From the NCBI RefSeq assembly GCF_009720835.1, contig NZ_WNKZ01000053.1, positions 1 to 43,015 on the forward strand: DNA of 43,015 bases. The letters run 5' to 3'. Both the position numbers and the translations under genes were made by a program. This DNA is from Pseudoduganella buxea (lineage in GTDB: Bacteria; Pseudomonadota; Gammaproteobacteria; Burkholderiales; Burkholderiaceae_D). This document shows positions 24,776 to 33,755 of the stretch, in pieces; the stretch's first letter is position 1; each line of letters begins with the position of its first letter. The notes under the pieces were generated by a model, which worked only from the letters and a program-made list of their open reading frames with translations, was not told the DNA's origin and made no database searches.

Positions 24776-25441
24776 ATGGACAATCCCAACGCCTTCCCGC
24801 AAGACCAGGTCGACGCCGTCTACCGCGCCATCCGTGAGCGGCGCGACGTGCGTCACTTCGTGCCCGGTGCCCTGGCGCCCGGCCAGCTGACCCGCTTCCT
24901 TGCCGCCGCCCATGCCGGCCCCAGCGTCGGGCTGATGCAGCCGTGGCGCTTCCTCCGCATCCTCGATCCGGCCCGGCGCGCCGCCATCCACGCCCTGGTG
25001 GACGAGGAGCGCCGGCGCACGGCCGAGGCCCTCGGCCAGCGGGGCGGGGAGTTCATGCGCCTGAAGGTCGAAGGCATCCTCGCCTGCGCGGAAGTGCTGG
25101 TGGTCGGCCTGATCGACGGGCGCGAGAAGTTCATCTTCGGCCGCCGCACCCTCCCCGAGATGGACATGGCGTCGGCCGCCTGCGCCATCCAGAACTTCTG
25201 GCTGGCCGCGCGGGCCGAGGGCATCGGCGTGGGCTGGGTGTCGCTGTTCGATCCCGCCCGGCTGCGTGCGCTGTGCGGCATGCCCGATGGCAGCCTGCCG
25301 ATCGCCGTGCTGTGCGTGGGCCACGTGCAGGAATTCTATCCGGCACCGATGCTGGAACTGGAGAACTGGGACCGGCGCCACCCCTTGCAGGAAATCCTGT
25401 TCGAGGACAGCTGGGGTACGCGGCCGGGCGCGAACACGTAA
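24776..25441 (+). CDS. bluB: 5,6-dimethylbenzimidazole synthase BluB
   Basis: A 221-residue flavin-dependent enzyme of the nitroreductase fold that cleaves reduced FMN with O2 to make dimethylbenzimidazole, the lower ligand of vitamin B12. RERRDVRHFVPG, AAAHAGPSVGLMQPWRF and the LAARAEGIGVGWVSLFDP segment are BluB signatures. Its length fits the family. It is separate from the cobalt chelatase operon about 11 kb to the right, but both serve aerobic cobalamin synthesis. It follows the acyl-CoA dehydrogenase pair by 73 bases; no riboswitch is seen in front of it. The ribosome site is weak. Confidence 0.93.
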   Translation: MDNPNAFPQDQVDAVYRAIRERRDVRHFVPGALAPGQLTRFLAAAHAGPSVGLMQPWRFLRILDPARRAAIHALVDEERRRTAEALGQRGGEFMRLKVEGILACAEVLVVGLIDGREKFIFGRRTLPEMDMASAACAIQNFWLAARAEGIGVGWVSLFDPARLRALCGMPDGSLPIAVLCVGHVQEFYPAPMLELENWDRRHPLQEILFEDSWGTRPGANT

Positions 25442-25552
25442 ACGTGGCTTCAATACCCGCCCGGCTTGCCCGATAAGCGCCAGGGCGGCGCCGTTGCCTG
25501 CCCGGGGTCTCGACGTCCTGCGCGGCGATATGGCGCAGGCCGTTCCTGACGA

Positions 25553-27541
25553 TCAAGGAATCCGTCGCGAATGACGGAAACGGGCGTAGTGGTTCAACAG
25601 GTCATTGATCAATTGCTCGCTTGTGTAGCCTGTCACGTCATGATGCTGGCCACCTTCGGAACTATAGGCCATGGCACGGTAGTGCCTGCTCTCCGGCGAC
25701 GCGTCCTGGGTCTCGGCCCACGCAAAACTGGGAGACCGGTAACTTCGGGCCCGGATAGTGTAGTGAAACACGCCCCGATCGCCGTGTGGCACGTTGAACT
25801 CCAGCTGGCCGTCGCGTTGCGTCGACTGGGGAACCAGTCCGCTTTGCATCATTTGTGCGGCGACAGCATCGAGTGCCGGGCGCGCCGTGCCGGCGAGGAA
25901 CTCCGCGATCTTCCGCTCGTCGTAGAAACCGGTAATGCTGGCCAGGCGTTGCTGCCAGCTCAGGCCTTGTGCCGCTGACGGCGACCCGGCATCGACAGAC
26001 AGGTCCATTGCCGCTCCCTCTCTCTCCGTCTGCAGGGCGCGCAGCAAGCCGTAACAGATGAACAGCATCACGACGGCAAACGGCAGGGCGCTGGCCAGCG
26101 CCGCCGTTTGAAGCGCCTTCAGGCCCCCGGCAAGCAGCAGGACTGCCGCCACGACACCGGCGCAGATGGCCCAGAAGATGCGCTGCCAGACCGGGGGATT
26201 GGGGGCCGCGCCGGAAGTGATCATATCGATGACGAGTGCCCCGGAATCGGCTGAAGTCACGAAGAAGGTGATGACGAGCAGCGTCGCGATACCGGACGCG
26301 ACGATGGAAAACGGCAACTGCTCCAGTACTTCGAACAGCGCCACGGGCATGTTGTCGGCAACAGTCTGCACAATGGGAGCGACGCCGCCCAGGTCGAGCG
26401 CAATCGCGGTATTTCCAAAAACCGTCATCCACAGGAACGTAAACAGCACAGGGACCAGCAGGACCCCGGTGACAAACTGGCGGATGGTACGTCCACGCGA
26501 GATTCGCGCGATGAACATGCCGACGAACGGCGACCAGGAAATCCACCATCCCCAGTAGAAAAGCGTCCAATCGCCCAGCCACGTATTCGGCTCGTAGGCA
26601 TACATGCGGAAGGTACGTTGTACCACCGCTCCCAGATAGGCGCCGATATTCTGAACAAACGCTTGAAGCAGGAAAACTGTCGATCCCGCGAAAAGGACAA
26701 AGACGAGCAGTGCGATCGCCAGGATAATGTTGAGTTCGGAGAGGCGCTTGACGCCCTTGTCGAGCCCCGTGCCGGCGGAGAGCGTCGCCATGCCGGTAAT
26801 GCAGGCAATCAGCACGACCTGTACCGTCGTATTCACTGGCAAGCCGAACAGGTGAGCAAAGCCAGCATTCACTTGCAGCACGCCGAAGCCCAGCGAGGTC
26901 GCGACGCCGAACATGGTACCCAATGTGGCGAAGATGTCGATGGCGTGCCCGATCGGACCATGAATGCGTTTTCCGATCAGCGGAAACAGGGCCGAGCGCA
27001 ACGTGAGTGGCAGGCCGCGCCTGAATGCAAAATAGGCGAGGGCCAGTCCGACGACAATATAAATCGCCCACGCATGCATGCCCCAGTGGAAGAACGTCAG
27101 AATCATCGCCTGGCGTGCCGCTTCGATCGTGCTGCCCTCGCCGATCGGCGGCCGCGAATAATGCTGGATGGGCTCTGCGACGCCGAAAAATAGCAGGCCG
27201 ATCCCCATTCCCGCGCTGAACAGCATCGCGAACCAGGAAAGGTAGCTGTATTCCGGCTCGCTGTCGTCGGGGCCAAGCTTGACATCGCCGTAGCGGCTCA
27301 ACATCAGAAAGATCACGAAGATCAGGAACAGTGCAACGGCCAGGATATAGAACCAGCCGAAATCGTGCACGATCCTGGCCTGGACGGTATCGAACACGCT
27401 GCCGGCCCGTTCGGGGAACAAGGCACCAAACAGCACGAACGCAAGAATAAGGGCGGCCGAAATGAAAAACACCGGTGGATTGACTTGCATTCTGGGCCGG
27501 CCGATGAGATGGCCGGGCGGCTTTGGATCAGTGACAGTCAT
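25553..27541 (-). CDS. BCCT family betaine/choline transporter (BetT-like)
   Basis: A 662-residue transporter of the betaine-carnitine-choline family with twelve TM segments between residues about 20 and 510. The Trp-rich signature YWGWWISWSPFVGMFIARISRGRT is present, with FSAGMGIGLLFFGVAEP earlier. A cytosolic C-terminal tail of about 150 residues matches BetT-type choline/betaine carriers, where it senses osmotic state. It imports compatible solutes or their precursors with protons or sodium. ATG 27541 gives a normal N-terminus; an upstream in-frame alternative at 27589 adds 16 residues. It converges with bluB. No bet biosynthesis genes are nearby. Confidence 0.92.
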   Translation of the reverse strand: MTVTDPKPPGHLIGRPRMQVNPPVFFISAALILAFVLFGALFPERAGSVFDTVQARIVHDFGWFYILAVALFLIFVIFLMLSRYGDVKLGPDDSEPEYSYLSWFAMLFSAGMGIGLLFFGVAEPIQHYSRPPIGEGSTIEAARQAMILTFFHWGMHAWAIYIVVGLALAYFAFRRGLPLTLRSALFPLIGKRIHGPIGHAIDIFATLGTMFGVATSLGFGVLQVNAGFAHLFGLPVNTTVQVVLIACITGMATLSAGTGLDKGVKRLSELNIILAIALLVFVLFAGSTVFLLQAFVQNIGAYLGAVVQRTFRMYAYEPNTWLGDWTLFYWGWWISWSPFVGMFIARISRGRTIRQFVTGVLLVPVLFTFLWMTVFGNTAIALDLGGVAPIVQTVADNMPVALFEVLEQLPFSIVASGIATLLVITFFVTSADSGALVIDMITSGAAPNPPVWQRIFWAICAGVVAAVLLLAGGLKALQTAALASALPFAVVMLFICYGLLRALQTEREGAAMDLSVDAGSPSAAQGLSWQQRLASITGFYDERKIAEFLAGTARPALDAVAAQMMQSGLVPQSTQRDGQLEFNVPHGDRGVFHYTIRARSYRSPSFAWAETQDASPESRHYRAMAYSSEGGQHHDVTGYTSEQLINDLLNHYARFRHSRRIP

Positions 27542-28229
27542 TGAATGGCTTTCCTTCGCTGTAGTGGCTTGCGGGGGCAAGCGGTACATTGCACAGCCGA
27601 GCGGGCAGGACGCGCGCGCCAGCCGGGCGGAAGTCGAGGCGGAACCTTCGGGTCTTGCTCCGTGGCCGGCCCGGGCGAAGTAATGCCGAGCAGTTGTGCT
27701 GGGTGAATCGGTCGAACGCAGCTTAACATCCTGACGTCCAGGTAACGGTCCGATTGGAATGCGCGCCTTATCGCGCCGTCCTGTTTTGAAGGGATAATTG
27801 CCGGGCGGCGCTTCGCTGCCGCTTCACTTGGATCCAAACGAGCGCGGGCCTTTGGCGCAAATCCGATGCTGGCAGGGTGGTGGCGTTCGCTCAATCGCGC
27901 CGGCGCCGTCTCGTTTTCAGCGAAGCCTTGCTGGACTGTTCAGGCCGGCTTGTCGATAGCCGCCGGACAAGACCCGCTAGGGCAGCGCCTGCTGTGCACG
28001 CAGGCCCCAGGCATCGGTCCGAAAGCCGGCGCGGCAAACGGCCACGATCGGGTACAGTGATGCCTGGATATCGAGTGGTCGAGGTGGAGAGCGCCATGCT
28101 GCCTTCCCGACTGCCTCGTAGGCGCCTTATTGCCGAACCCCGATCCGCCCATTGCCTGGGCAATGATGCCCCTCCACAACCGGCTGGTGCAATGGTGGCA
28201 TGACCAGACACGTCGAACAAGGATAAACC
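27542..28229. other. 688-bp gap between the BCCT transporter and the TerB-like gene
   Basis: No convincing coding frame is present; the open stretches are short and lack ribosome sites and coherent composition. It must hold the divergent promoters of the BCCT gene and the TerB-like gene. The palindrome TTGGATCCAA lies near 27830. Nothing else could be named. Confidence 0.5.
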
Positions 28230-28625
28230 ATGCGCTCTTACGCTTCCGACAGCCCGCAAGCTGTTTCCCGGCTACTTGCCCTGACCGTCATCAGCGATGG
28301 CGGCGGGTCGCCGCCGGAGATTGCAGCCAGTTATCGACTGAGCATCCTCGATGCTGCCGGGATCAAGGAAGACCTGTTCGATCAGGTCCTTCACGAGCTG
28401 TCCACCGATCTTCCGACCACCCAGGGTGGCTTGGCCATGGTGGAGACCGAAATGATTGAGAAATGTCTTGCGGAAATTGTTGAGCCAGGCCTGCGTCTGC
28501 GTTTGTGGAAAGCCATGTGGCAACTGGTTTATGCGGACGAACAAGTGGCCGATGCCGAAGTGGCGTTACTCCACATGGCCACGAAGGCTTGGGGAATAGA
28601 CCCGGGGGCCAAAGGCAGCCAGTAG
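28230..28625 (+). CDS. TerB-like protein
   Basis: A 131-residue all-helical protein. The C-terminal stretch LWKAMWQLVYADEQVADAEVALLHMATKAWG is the core motif of the TerB/tellurite-resistance fold (A-D-x-x-x-x-x-E-x-x-x). Such domains bind metal ions and occur in membrane-linked stress and phage-defence complexes as well as in stand-alone proteins of unknown role. No other ter gene is present. AAGGA sits 7 bases before ATG 28230. It is convergent with a small gene 27 bases away. Confidence 0.75.
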   Translation: MRSYASDSPQAVSRLLALTVISDGGGSPPEIAASYRLSILDAAGIKEDLFDQVLHELSTDLPTTQGGLAMVETEMIEKCLAEIVEPGLRLRLWKAMWQLVYADEQVADAEVALLHMATKAWGIDPGAKGSQ

Positions 28626-28652
28626 GTGGGCCGTAGCGGCGTCGTTGCATTC

Positions 28653-28916
28653 TCAATGGGACAGGTTTTCAACGTGTTCTTCACCCTCCAGGGTTGCGCG
28701 TATCCGGCGCACGTCGGCGCAGCCGTCGGCGCGAGCCGCCATCACGGCTTCGGCGACCAGCGCTGCCTTGTCCGCGGCAATTTGCACACCACGGTCTGCT
28801 GCACCGATATGGACCGCAAGCGCGATCAGGCCCTCCCTTTCCAGGGTTCGCCATTCTTCTGAACTGGCGGCGCCGCGTGTGATCTTGTCGAATATATGCT
28901 TCAAGTTGCTCTTCAT
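28653..28916 (-). CDS. Small hypothetical protein
   Basis: An 87-residue, Ala/Glu/Arg-rich, probably helical, soluble protein that I do not recognise. GGATGGA precedes the ATG at reasonable spacing, and its composition is more protein-like than the overlapping frames, which are Arg/Cys/Gly-rich. It converges with the TerB-like gene. Confidence 0.5.
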   Translation of the reverse strand: MKSNLKHIFDKITRGAASSEEWRTLEREGLIALAVHIGAADRGVQIAADKAALVAEAVMAARADGCADVRRIRATLEGEEHVENLSH

Positions 28917-29086
28917 GTTTCCATCCCATTCGCCAGGTTAGCCTTCAGGCGGCTCCGGTCCCAGCGGCGACACTGGAAGGCCCGTTGCGCGCAGCCGAAC
29001 CGCCTGTTCATTACGCGGCTGGACCACCGTCGATCATCGAGTTCGATGCGACCTTCGCACATGATTTCGGGACGCCGGTCTTACGT

Positions 29087-30334
29087 TCAATTTCCTGCCA
29101 AGGCCCGCAGGGCAACGCCGGTGATATAGGCGCCGTAAGTGCCAAGTGCATAACCCAAAACGGCCAGCAGTACGCCGACAGGTGCCAGTGCGGGATGGAA
29201 GAAGCTCGCCACCACGGGTGCCGACGCTGCTGCCCCGATGTTGGCCTGTGATCCCACCGCCATCATGAACAATGGGGCACGAATCAGCTTGGCCATCAGG
29301 ATCATCAGTGCGCCGTGGAAGGAAATCCAGAGCAAGCCCAGCAGGAACAGCCACGGCCGGTCAAGCAATGCGCCCAGGTCCATCTGCATGCCGATCGTTG
29401 CGACCAGCACGTACAACATGACCGCGCCGATGCGCGATGCGCCGGCACCTTCGTAGGTGCGCGCTTTCGTAAGGCTGAGCAGCAGACCGATGGTCGTGGC
29501 TGTTACGACGACCCAGAAAAATCCTGACGTCAGGCTGTAGTCGCGCAGGCGCCACCTGGCGGGCAGGGATTCGACGAAGCTGACGAAGTGCTCGGCAAGA
29601 AAATGCGACAGGCCGGTGGCGGCAAAGGCGATCGCAAGAATAACCATCAAGTCCGCCAGGGTGGGGATACGCGCGTGCAGTGCCTGGTATCGATCGATGC
29701 TGTCGCGCAGCCGGTTGAGGGCGGCCAGGTCAGCCCCTGTCCAGCGGTCGAATGCCTGGGCGCGGCTGGCGAGGAACAACAATACCGCCGTCCACAGATT
29801 GCCCACCAGGACATCGACGGCGACGAACTGGCCGAACATCGTGGCATCCACGTTGAACACTTCGCGCATGGCGGCCTGATTGGCGCCTCCACCGATCCAG
29901 GCGCCCGCCACGGTGGTCATGCCGCGCCACGTCTCGCCCGCCACCGTTTCAGGATGGATCACGCGCATCGCCTCGAACGCGACGAGCGCGCCGATCATGA
30001 CGCCGGCCGTTCCAGTCAGGAACATGATGACCGCCTTCGGGCCAAGCCGGACAATTGCCTTGAAATCGATCGCCACGCACAGCAATACAAGGGAACCCGG
30101 CAGCAAATAGTCACGTGCCATCGGATACAGCTGCGACGCGGAGCCGTCGATCACGCCGGCCGTATTCAGCAGCGAAGGCAGCAGGTAGCACAGCAGCAAG
30201 GCGGGGACATAGCTGTAGAATTTCTTCCAGAATCCATTTGTTTGCGAAGACGTCCACAGCACGCCGCCAAGGATGGCGGCCAGCATACCGAAGATGACGG
30301 CGTCATTCGTAATCATAGGAGAAAGGGGCGACAT
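29087..30334 (-). CDS. DUF819 family membrane protein
   Basis: A 415-residue integral membrane protein with about ten TM segments. The pattern IGGGANQAAMREVF and VGSQANIGAAASAPVVASFF are conserved in DUF819 (YjcL-like) proteins, whose fold is related to transporters, but no substrate is established. The start is ATG 30334, with GGAG seven bases upstream; an in-frame start at 30364 is also open. It lies downstream of nhaA in the same direction, separated by 470 bases, so co-transcription is unlikely. Confidence 0.85.
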   Translation of the reverse strand: MSPLSPMITNDAVIFGMLAAILGGVLWTSSQTNGFWKKFYSYVPALLLCYLLPSLLNTAGVIDGSASQLYPMARDYLLPGSLVLLCVAIDFKAIVRLGPKAVIMFLTGTAGVMIGALVAFEAMRVIHPETVAGETWRGMTTVAGAWIGGGANQAAMREVFNVDATMFGQFVAVDVLVGNLWTAVLLFLASRAQAFDRWTGADLAALNRLRDSIDRYQALHARIPTLADLMVILAIAFAATGLSHFLAEHFVSFVESLPARWRLRDYSLTSGFFWVVVTATTIGLLLSLTKARTYEGAGASRIGAVMLYVLVATIGMQMDLGALLDRPWLFLLGLLWISFHGALMILMAKLIRAPLFMMAVGSQANIGAAASAPVVASFFHPALAPVGVLLAVLGYALGTYGAYITGVALRALAGN

Positions 30335-30807
30335 GGAGGCTCCAAGTAGTGGCGTGAAGGTCAAGGAAAGAGGTCAGGGTTTGTCTCCGGCACAGAGCCG
30401 GTTGAGCAATGGTGTGACACCGGTCCCATGCAGGATGAAGCAATAAACCATTGCCGAGATCGATCGTGGCGGTGGTCATCGGCAGGCGTACAACGGTGGG
30501 CCCCGACTTTCCTTGGGCAACCTTTGACCCGCGGGGCAGGACAAGCCACCGAATGCTTTCTGCAGTTGTCCGTGACGAAGCAGAGCATGCACGACCCCAC
30601 GTCTGGGTATGCCCGACGCGCCCTGGCATCAGCCTGCTGCCCCGTCGGCGGAGGAGGGCGCCGCCACCCGCCTCGCGGAAGGATGGCCGGACACGGAGCG
30701 CCGGCAGCGCGGCAAACCAGGTGGAACAATGACGCGCCAGGGCCGGCACGTGCCGGCGCCCGCATCGCGGCAATATCCAGTACGGTTGCCAGGGATGCCG
30801 CCCCCTG
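30335..30807. other. 473-bp gap between nhaA and the DUF819 gene
   Basis: The open stretches on both strands overlap each other and have unlikely Arg/Pro/Cys-rich compositions without ribosome sites, so I call no gene. It should contain the promoter of the DUF819 gene. Confidence 0.45.
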
Positions 30808-32037
30808 TCATGGGGCGGTGCCCGGGTTGCGCAGTGGTGCGTCGTCGAAGTCCATGGTTTCGGTATCGGGGTCAGACGCCAGCGGCGCGCCGAGGAACTT
30901 CAACCAGAGGAAGCCGAGCGTCCCGGCCACGAGCGATCCCAGCAGGATGGCCATCTTCGATGCATTGATCACGCCGGCCGCGCCCGTATAGGCCAGGTTG
31001 GTGATAAAAATCGACATGGTGAAGCCGATCCCTCCAAGCAGCCCAGCACCCAGCACATGGCGCCACGACAGGTCCAGCGGCAGCCGGCACAAGCCGAGCA
31101 GGACGGCACCGAAGCTGAACAGGAAGATCCCGACGGGTTTTCCCAGGACCAAGCCCAGCAGGATGCCGAGGCTGTTGGCGGACAGCAGCTCCTGGGCCCA
31201 TCCGGCGCCGATCGCGATCCCCGTGTTGGCCAGGGCGAACACCGGCAGGATCAGGAAGGCGACCGGCTTGTGCAGAACATGCTCGAGCCGGTGCGAGGGC
31301 GACGTGACATCGTCCTCGGTACTCGAGTAAGGAATCGCAAACGCCAGCAGCACACCGGCGATGGTTGCGTGGACACCCGACTTGAGCATGAGGAACCACA
31401 TCAGCGCGCCACCGAGCAGGTAGGGCCACAAGGAAATGTTTCGCAGCACGCGGTTCGTTGCCAGCAGTCCGGCGAACACCGCGAATGCCCCCAGCAGATA
31501 CAGGAAGGACAGGTCGGCCGTGTAGAACACGGCAATGACGATAATCGCTCCAAGGTCGTCCATCACGGCCAGCGCCGTCAGGAAAACTTTCAGGGATGCC
31601 GGCACCCTGCTGCCCAGCAGGGCAAGGACGCCCAGTGCGAACGCAATGTCGGTGGCCATCGGAATGCCGATGCCGGCCTGCGTCGCCGTTCCGCGATTGA
31701 ACAGGAAATGGATCAATGCCGGAATCACAATGCCGCCCGCGGCAGCCACGATCGGCAGCATGGCGTTCCGAAGGTCGGAGAGCTCACCGTTCCGGACTTC
31801 CCGCTAGAGTTCCAGGCCGATAAGCAGGAAAAAGATCGCCATCAAGGCATCGTTGACCCAATGCTCGACAGACATCCCGGCAATATGCCGGTGCCAGAAT
31901 CCGAGGTACGCCTCGCTCCAAGGCGAATTTGCGAGCGCCAGCGAGACGATGGTACAGGCGATGAGCACGATGCCACCCGATTTGCCTGATTCGGTGAACT
32001 GCTTGAAGGTTTTCGACAGTCGCTTTTCGATGCGCAA
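30808..32037 (-). pseudogene. nhaA: NhaA Na+/H+ antiporter interrupted by an in-frame amber codon
   Basis: Reading on the minus strand from TTG 32037 (GGAG-containing leader) the frame runs 77 residues to FLLIGLEL, then meets TAG at 31806-31804. It then continues in the same frame as REVRNGELSDLRNAMLPIVAAAG to 30808. In NhaA this place reads LELKRE, so the TAG replaces a conserved Lys and is one base from AAG. Both halves are otherwise intact: ATDIAFALG (Asp130) and the ion-binding Asp pair in VMDDLGAI (about 160/161, E. coli 163/164) are present, and the total length of 408 residues matches the family. It is either a recent pseudogene, an assembly error, or a readthrough site. The downstream ATG 31761 cannot make a working antiporter alone. 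Confidence 0.85.
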
Positions 32038-32616
32038 TTTCTTCTCCGTCTCGATGGGCTCGGGCTACGGCCATGGTGTATTGGGGAAAAGCCCGCGAAG
32101 GGCAAAGGGCTTGTCCCGGCTGGATATCAACAAGGTGCGGCTTGCCACGCCGTCACGCTAGTATCGGCAGTGGAACGTGGGAAAGAGGGCTGTACTGCTG
32201 CGCATGCGCGAGCATGCCGCGAATGCGAAAAGGCGGGGATTGCCTGGAGATGGCAAGGGGACTAGGAGGCACATGAGCAATGGACGCAAAAACGCCGCGT
32301 GGCGGCCCGACCATCGCGATTCCTGTCGCACTGAACGTGCGATCACCCAACCCCGATTATACATGCTTTGTAATCGGTCAAGTATTCAAGCGTGTGGGAA
32401 ACCTGCCTGTCGCACATGCACTGCCCATCGGAGACGGCGATGAAAAGCTGCTGGCCGAATCATGGGGCGCGCGATACCGATGAAATCAACCGGGCCTGCC
32501 GCTTGCTGGCGGACGTTCGATCTTGCCGCGTCGCCTGTTCCCGATTGTCCACTGCTGCCATTGCCTGCTCGGTGGCGTGCGCGACCCGCGCAGCGGGCTC
32601 ATGTACCCGCCGTCTG
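32038..32616. other. 579-bp gap upstream of nhaA
   Basis: Neither strand has a convincing gene. Short frames (for example around 32280-32483) have some ordinary composition but no ribosome site. It should hold the leftward nhaA promoter. The region adjoins the end of the PepSY gene. Confidence 0.45.
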
Positions 32617-33753
32617 CTACTCAGGCACGGCGCCCAGCGACACCAGTTTCTGCTCGGCCGTCACGTGCCGTCGCTTCCACCAGAGCACCAGCCCGCTCCA
32701 CAGCACGACGATCGACAGTACGTCCAACAGGGCCCACAGCAGCTTGAACGGCATGCCGCCGTAGTCGCCGAAGTGCAGCGGCTGCGACAGCATCAGCGTC
32801 GACACGTACCACGGCATCTCTGCGCTCGCCGCAACCTGGCCCGTGCGGGCGTCGATCATGACGATCGACAGCAGCTTCGACGTCACCGGCGTGTTGCCGT
32901 TCATAAAGGCGATGAAGTGCTGCGGCGTGGCGAAGCCGTTGCCGGGATAGGCCATGAAGCTGAGCGACTTGTCGGGGTGGGCCAGCTGTGCCGCGCGCAC
33001 GGCCTTGTCCGCCGAGACGGGCCCCGTTACGGGCGGAACATTCGCATACGGGGCCGCCAGCGCGGCCAGCTCGGTGGCCTGCCAGGCCGCGAAGATGGGC
33101 CGGTTCAGCGCATTGATCGTGCCGGTCAGCCCTACCACCAGCAGCCACACGAGGGTGACCATGCCCAGCAGGTTGTGCTGGTCGAGCCACTTGAGCCGCG
33201 CCGCGCGGCCCCGTCGCACGGTGCCGAAACTGAGCTTCCTCATGTACGGACCGTAGACATAGATGCCCGACACGATCGACGCGCCCAGCAGCAGCCCCAT
33301 GAAGCCGAGGAACAGCGTGCCGCCCAGGCCCAGGTACATGTCCGTGTGCAGGCGCAGCATCAGGTCCATGAAGCCCTGGCCCAGCGGATACTCGCTGAGG
33401 AAGGCGCCGGTGCGCGTGTCGTACGTATAAAAGGCGGTCAGGCCTTCCGAATCGATCTTCTCGGCCATGCGCACGTACAGCAGTTCCGGCTCGTCCGCCT
33501 CGGCCACGAGGAACTGCGGCACGTCCCCGGGGCGCCGCGCCTGGGCGTCGGCGACGAGCAGGTCGATATCGGCCTGGCCCGCGAGAGCTGCTTGTCCGGC
33601 CGGCAGTTGCGGCGGCTCCGCGCTGGTGCCGGTCAGGTGGCTGATCTCGTGCGAGAAGATCAGCGGCAGCCCGGTCACGCACAGCATCAGCAGGAACAGG
33701 GTACTGGCAAGGCTGGTCCATTTGTGGACGGCGTACCAGGCGCGGAAGTCCAT
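32617..33753 (-). CDS. PepSY-associated TM helix protein (PiuB-like)
   Basis: A 378-residue inner-membrane protein. The opening WYAVHKWTSLASTLFLLMLCVTGLPLIF is the PepSY-associated TM signature, where His residues may bind heme. Further TM helices and a large periplasmic loop with PepSY-type beta segments follow, ending in WSGLVLWWKRR. Family members accompany siderophore receptors and are thought to help reduce or move iron. Its ATG lies 2 bases after the stop of the TonB receptor, so the two form one operon, presumably under the Fur box in front of the receptor. A frame open further upstream lies inside the receptor gene. Confidence 0.88.
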   Translation of the reverse strand: MDFRAWYAVHKWTSLASTLFLLMLCVTGLPLIFSHEISHLTGTSAEPPQLPAGQAALAGQADIDLLVADAQARRPGDVPQFLVAEADEPELLYVRMAEKIDSEGLTAFYTYDTRTGAFLSEYPLGQGFMDLMLRLHTDMYLGLGGTLFLGFMGLLLGASIVSGIYVYGPYMRKLSFGTVRRGRAARLKWLDQHNLLGMVTLVWLLVVGLTGTINALNRPIFAAWQATELAALAAPYANVPPVTGPVSADKAVRAAQLAHPDKSLSFMAYPGNGFATPQHFIAFMNGNTPVTSKLLSIVMIDARTGQVAASAEMPWYVSTLMLSQPLHFGDYGGMPFKLLWALLDVLSIVVLWSGLVLWWKRRHVTAEQKLVSLGAVPE

Positions 33754-33755
33754 CG

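Noticed and set aside
32390..32470. Possible second cobalamin riboswitch
   Set aside because: Fragments such as CACTGCCCATCGGAGACGG recall the aptamer, but the conserved GCCACTG, GGGAAGG and CCGCAAC blocks are not present in order.
32280..32483. Possible 67-residue gene upstream of nhaA
   Set aside because: The composition is unremarkable, but there is no ribosome site, no recognisable motif, and overlapping frames are equally open.
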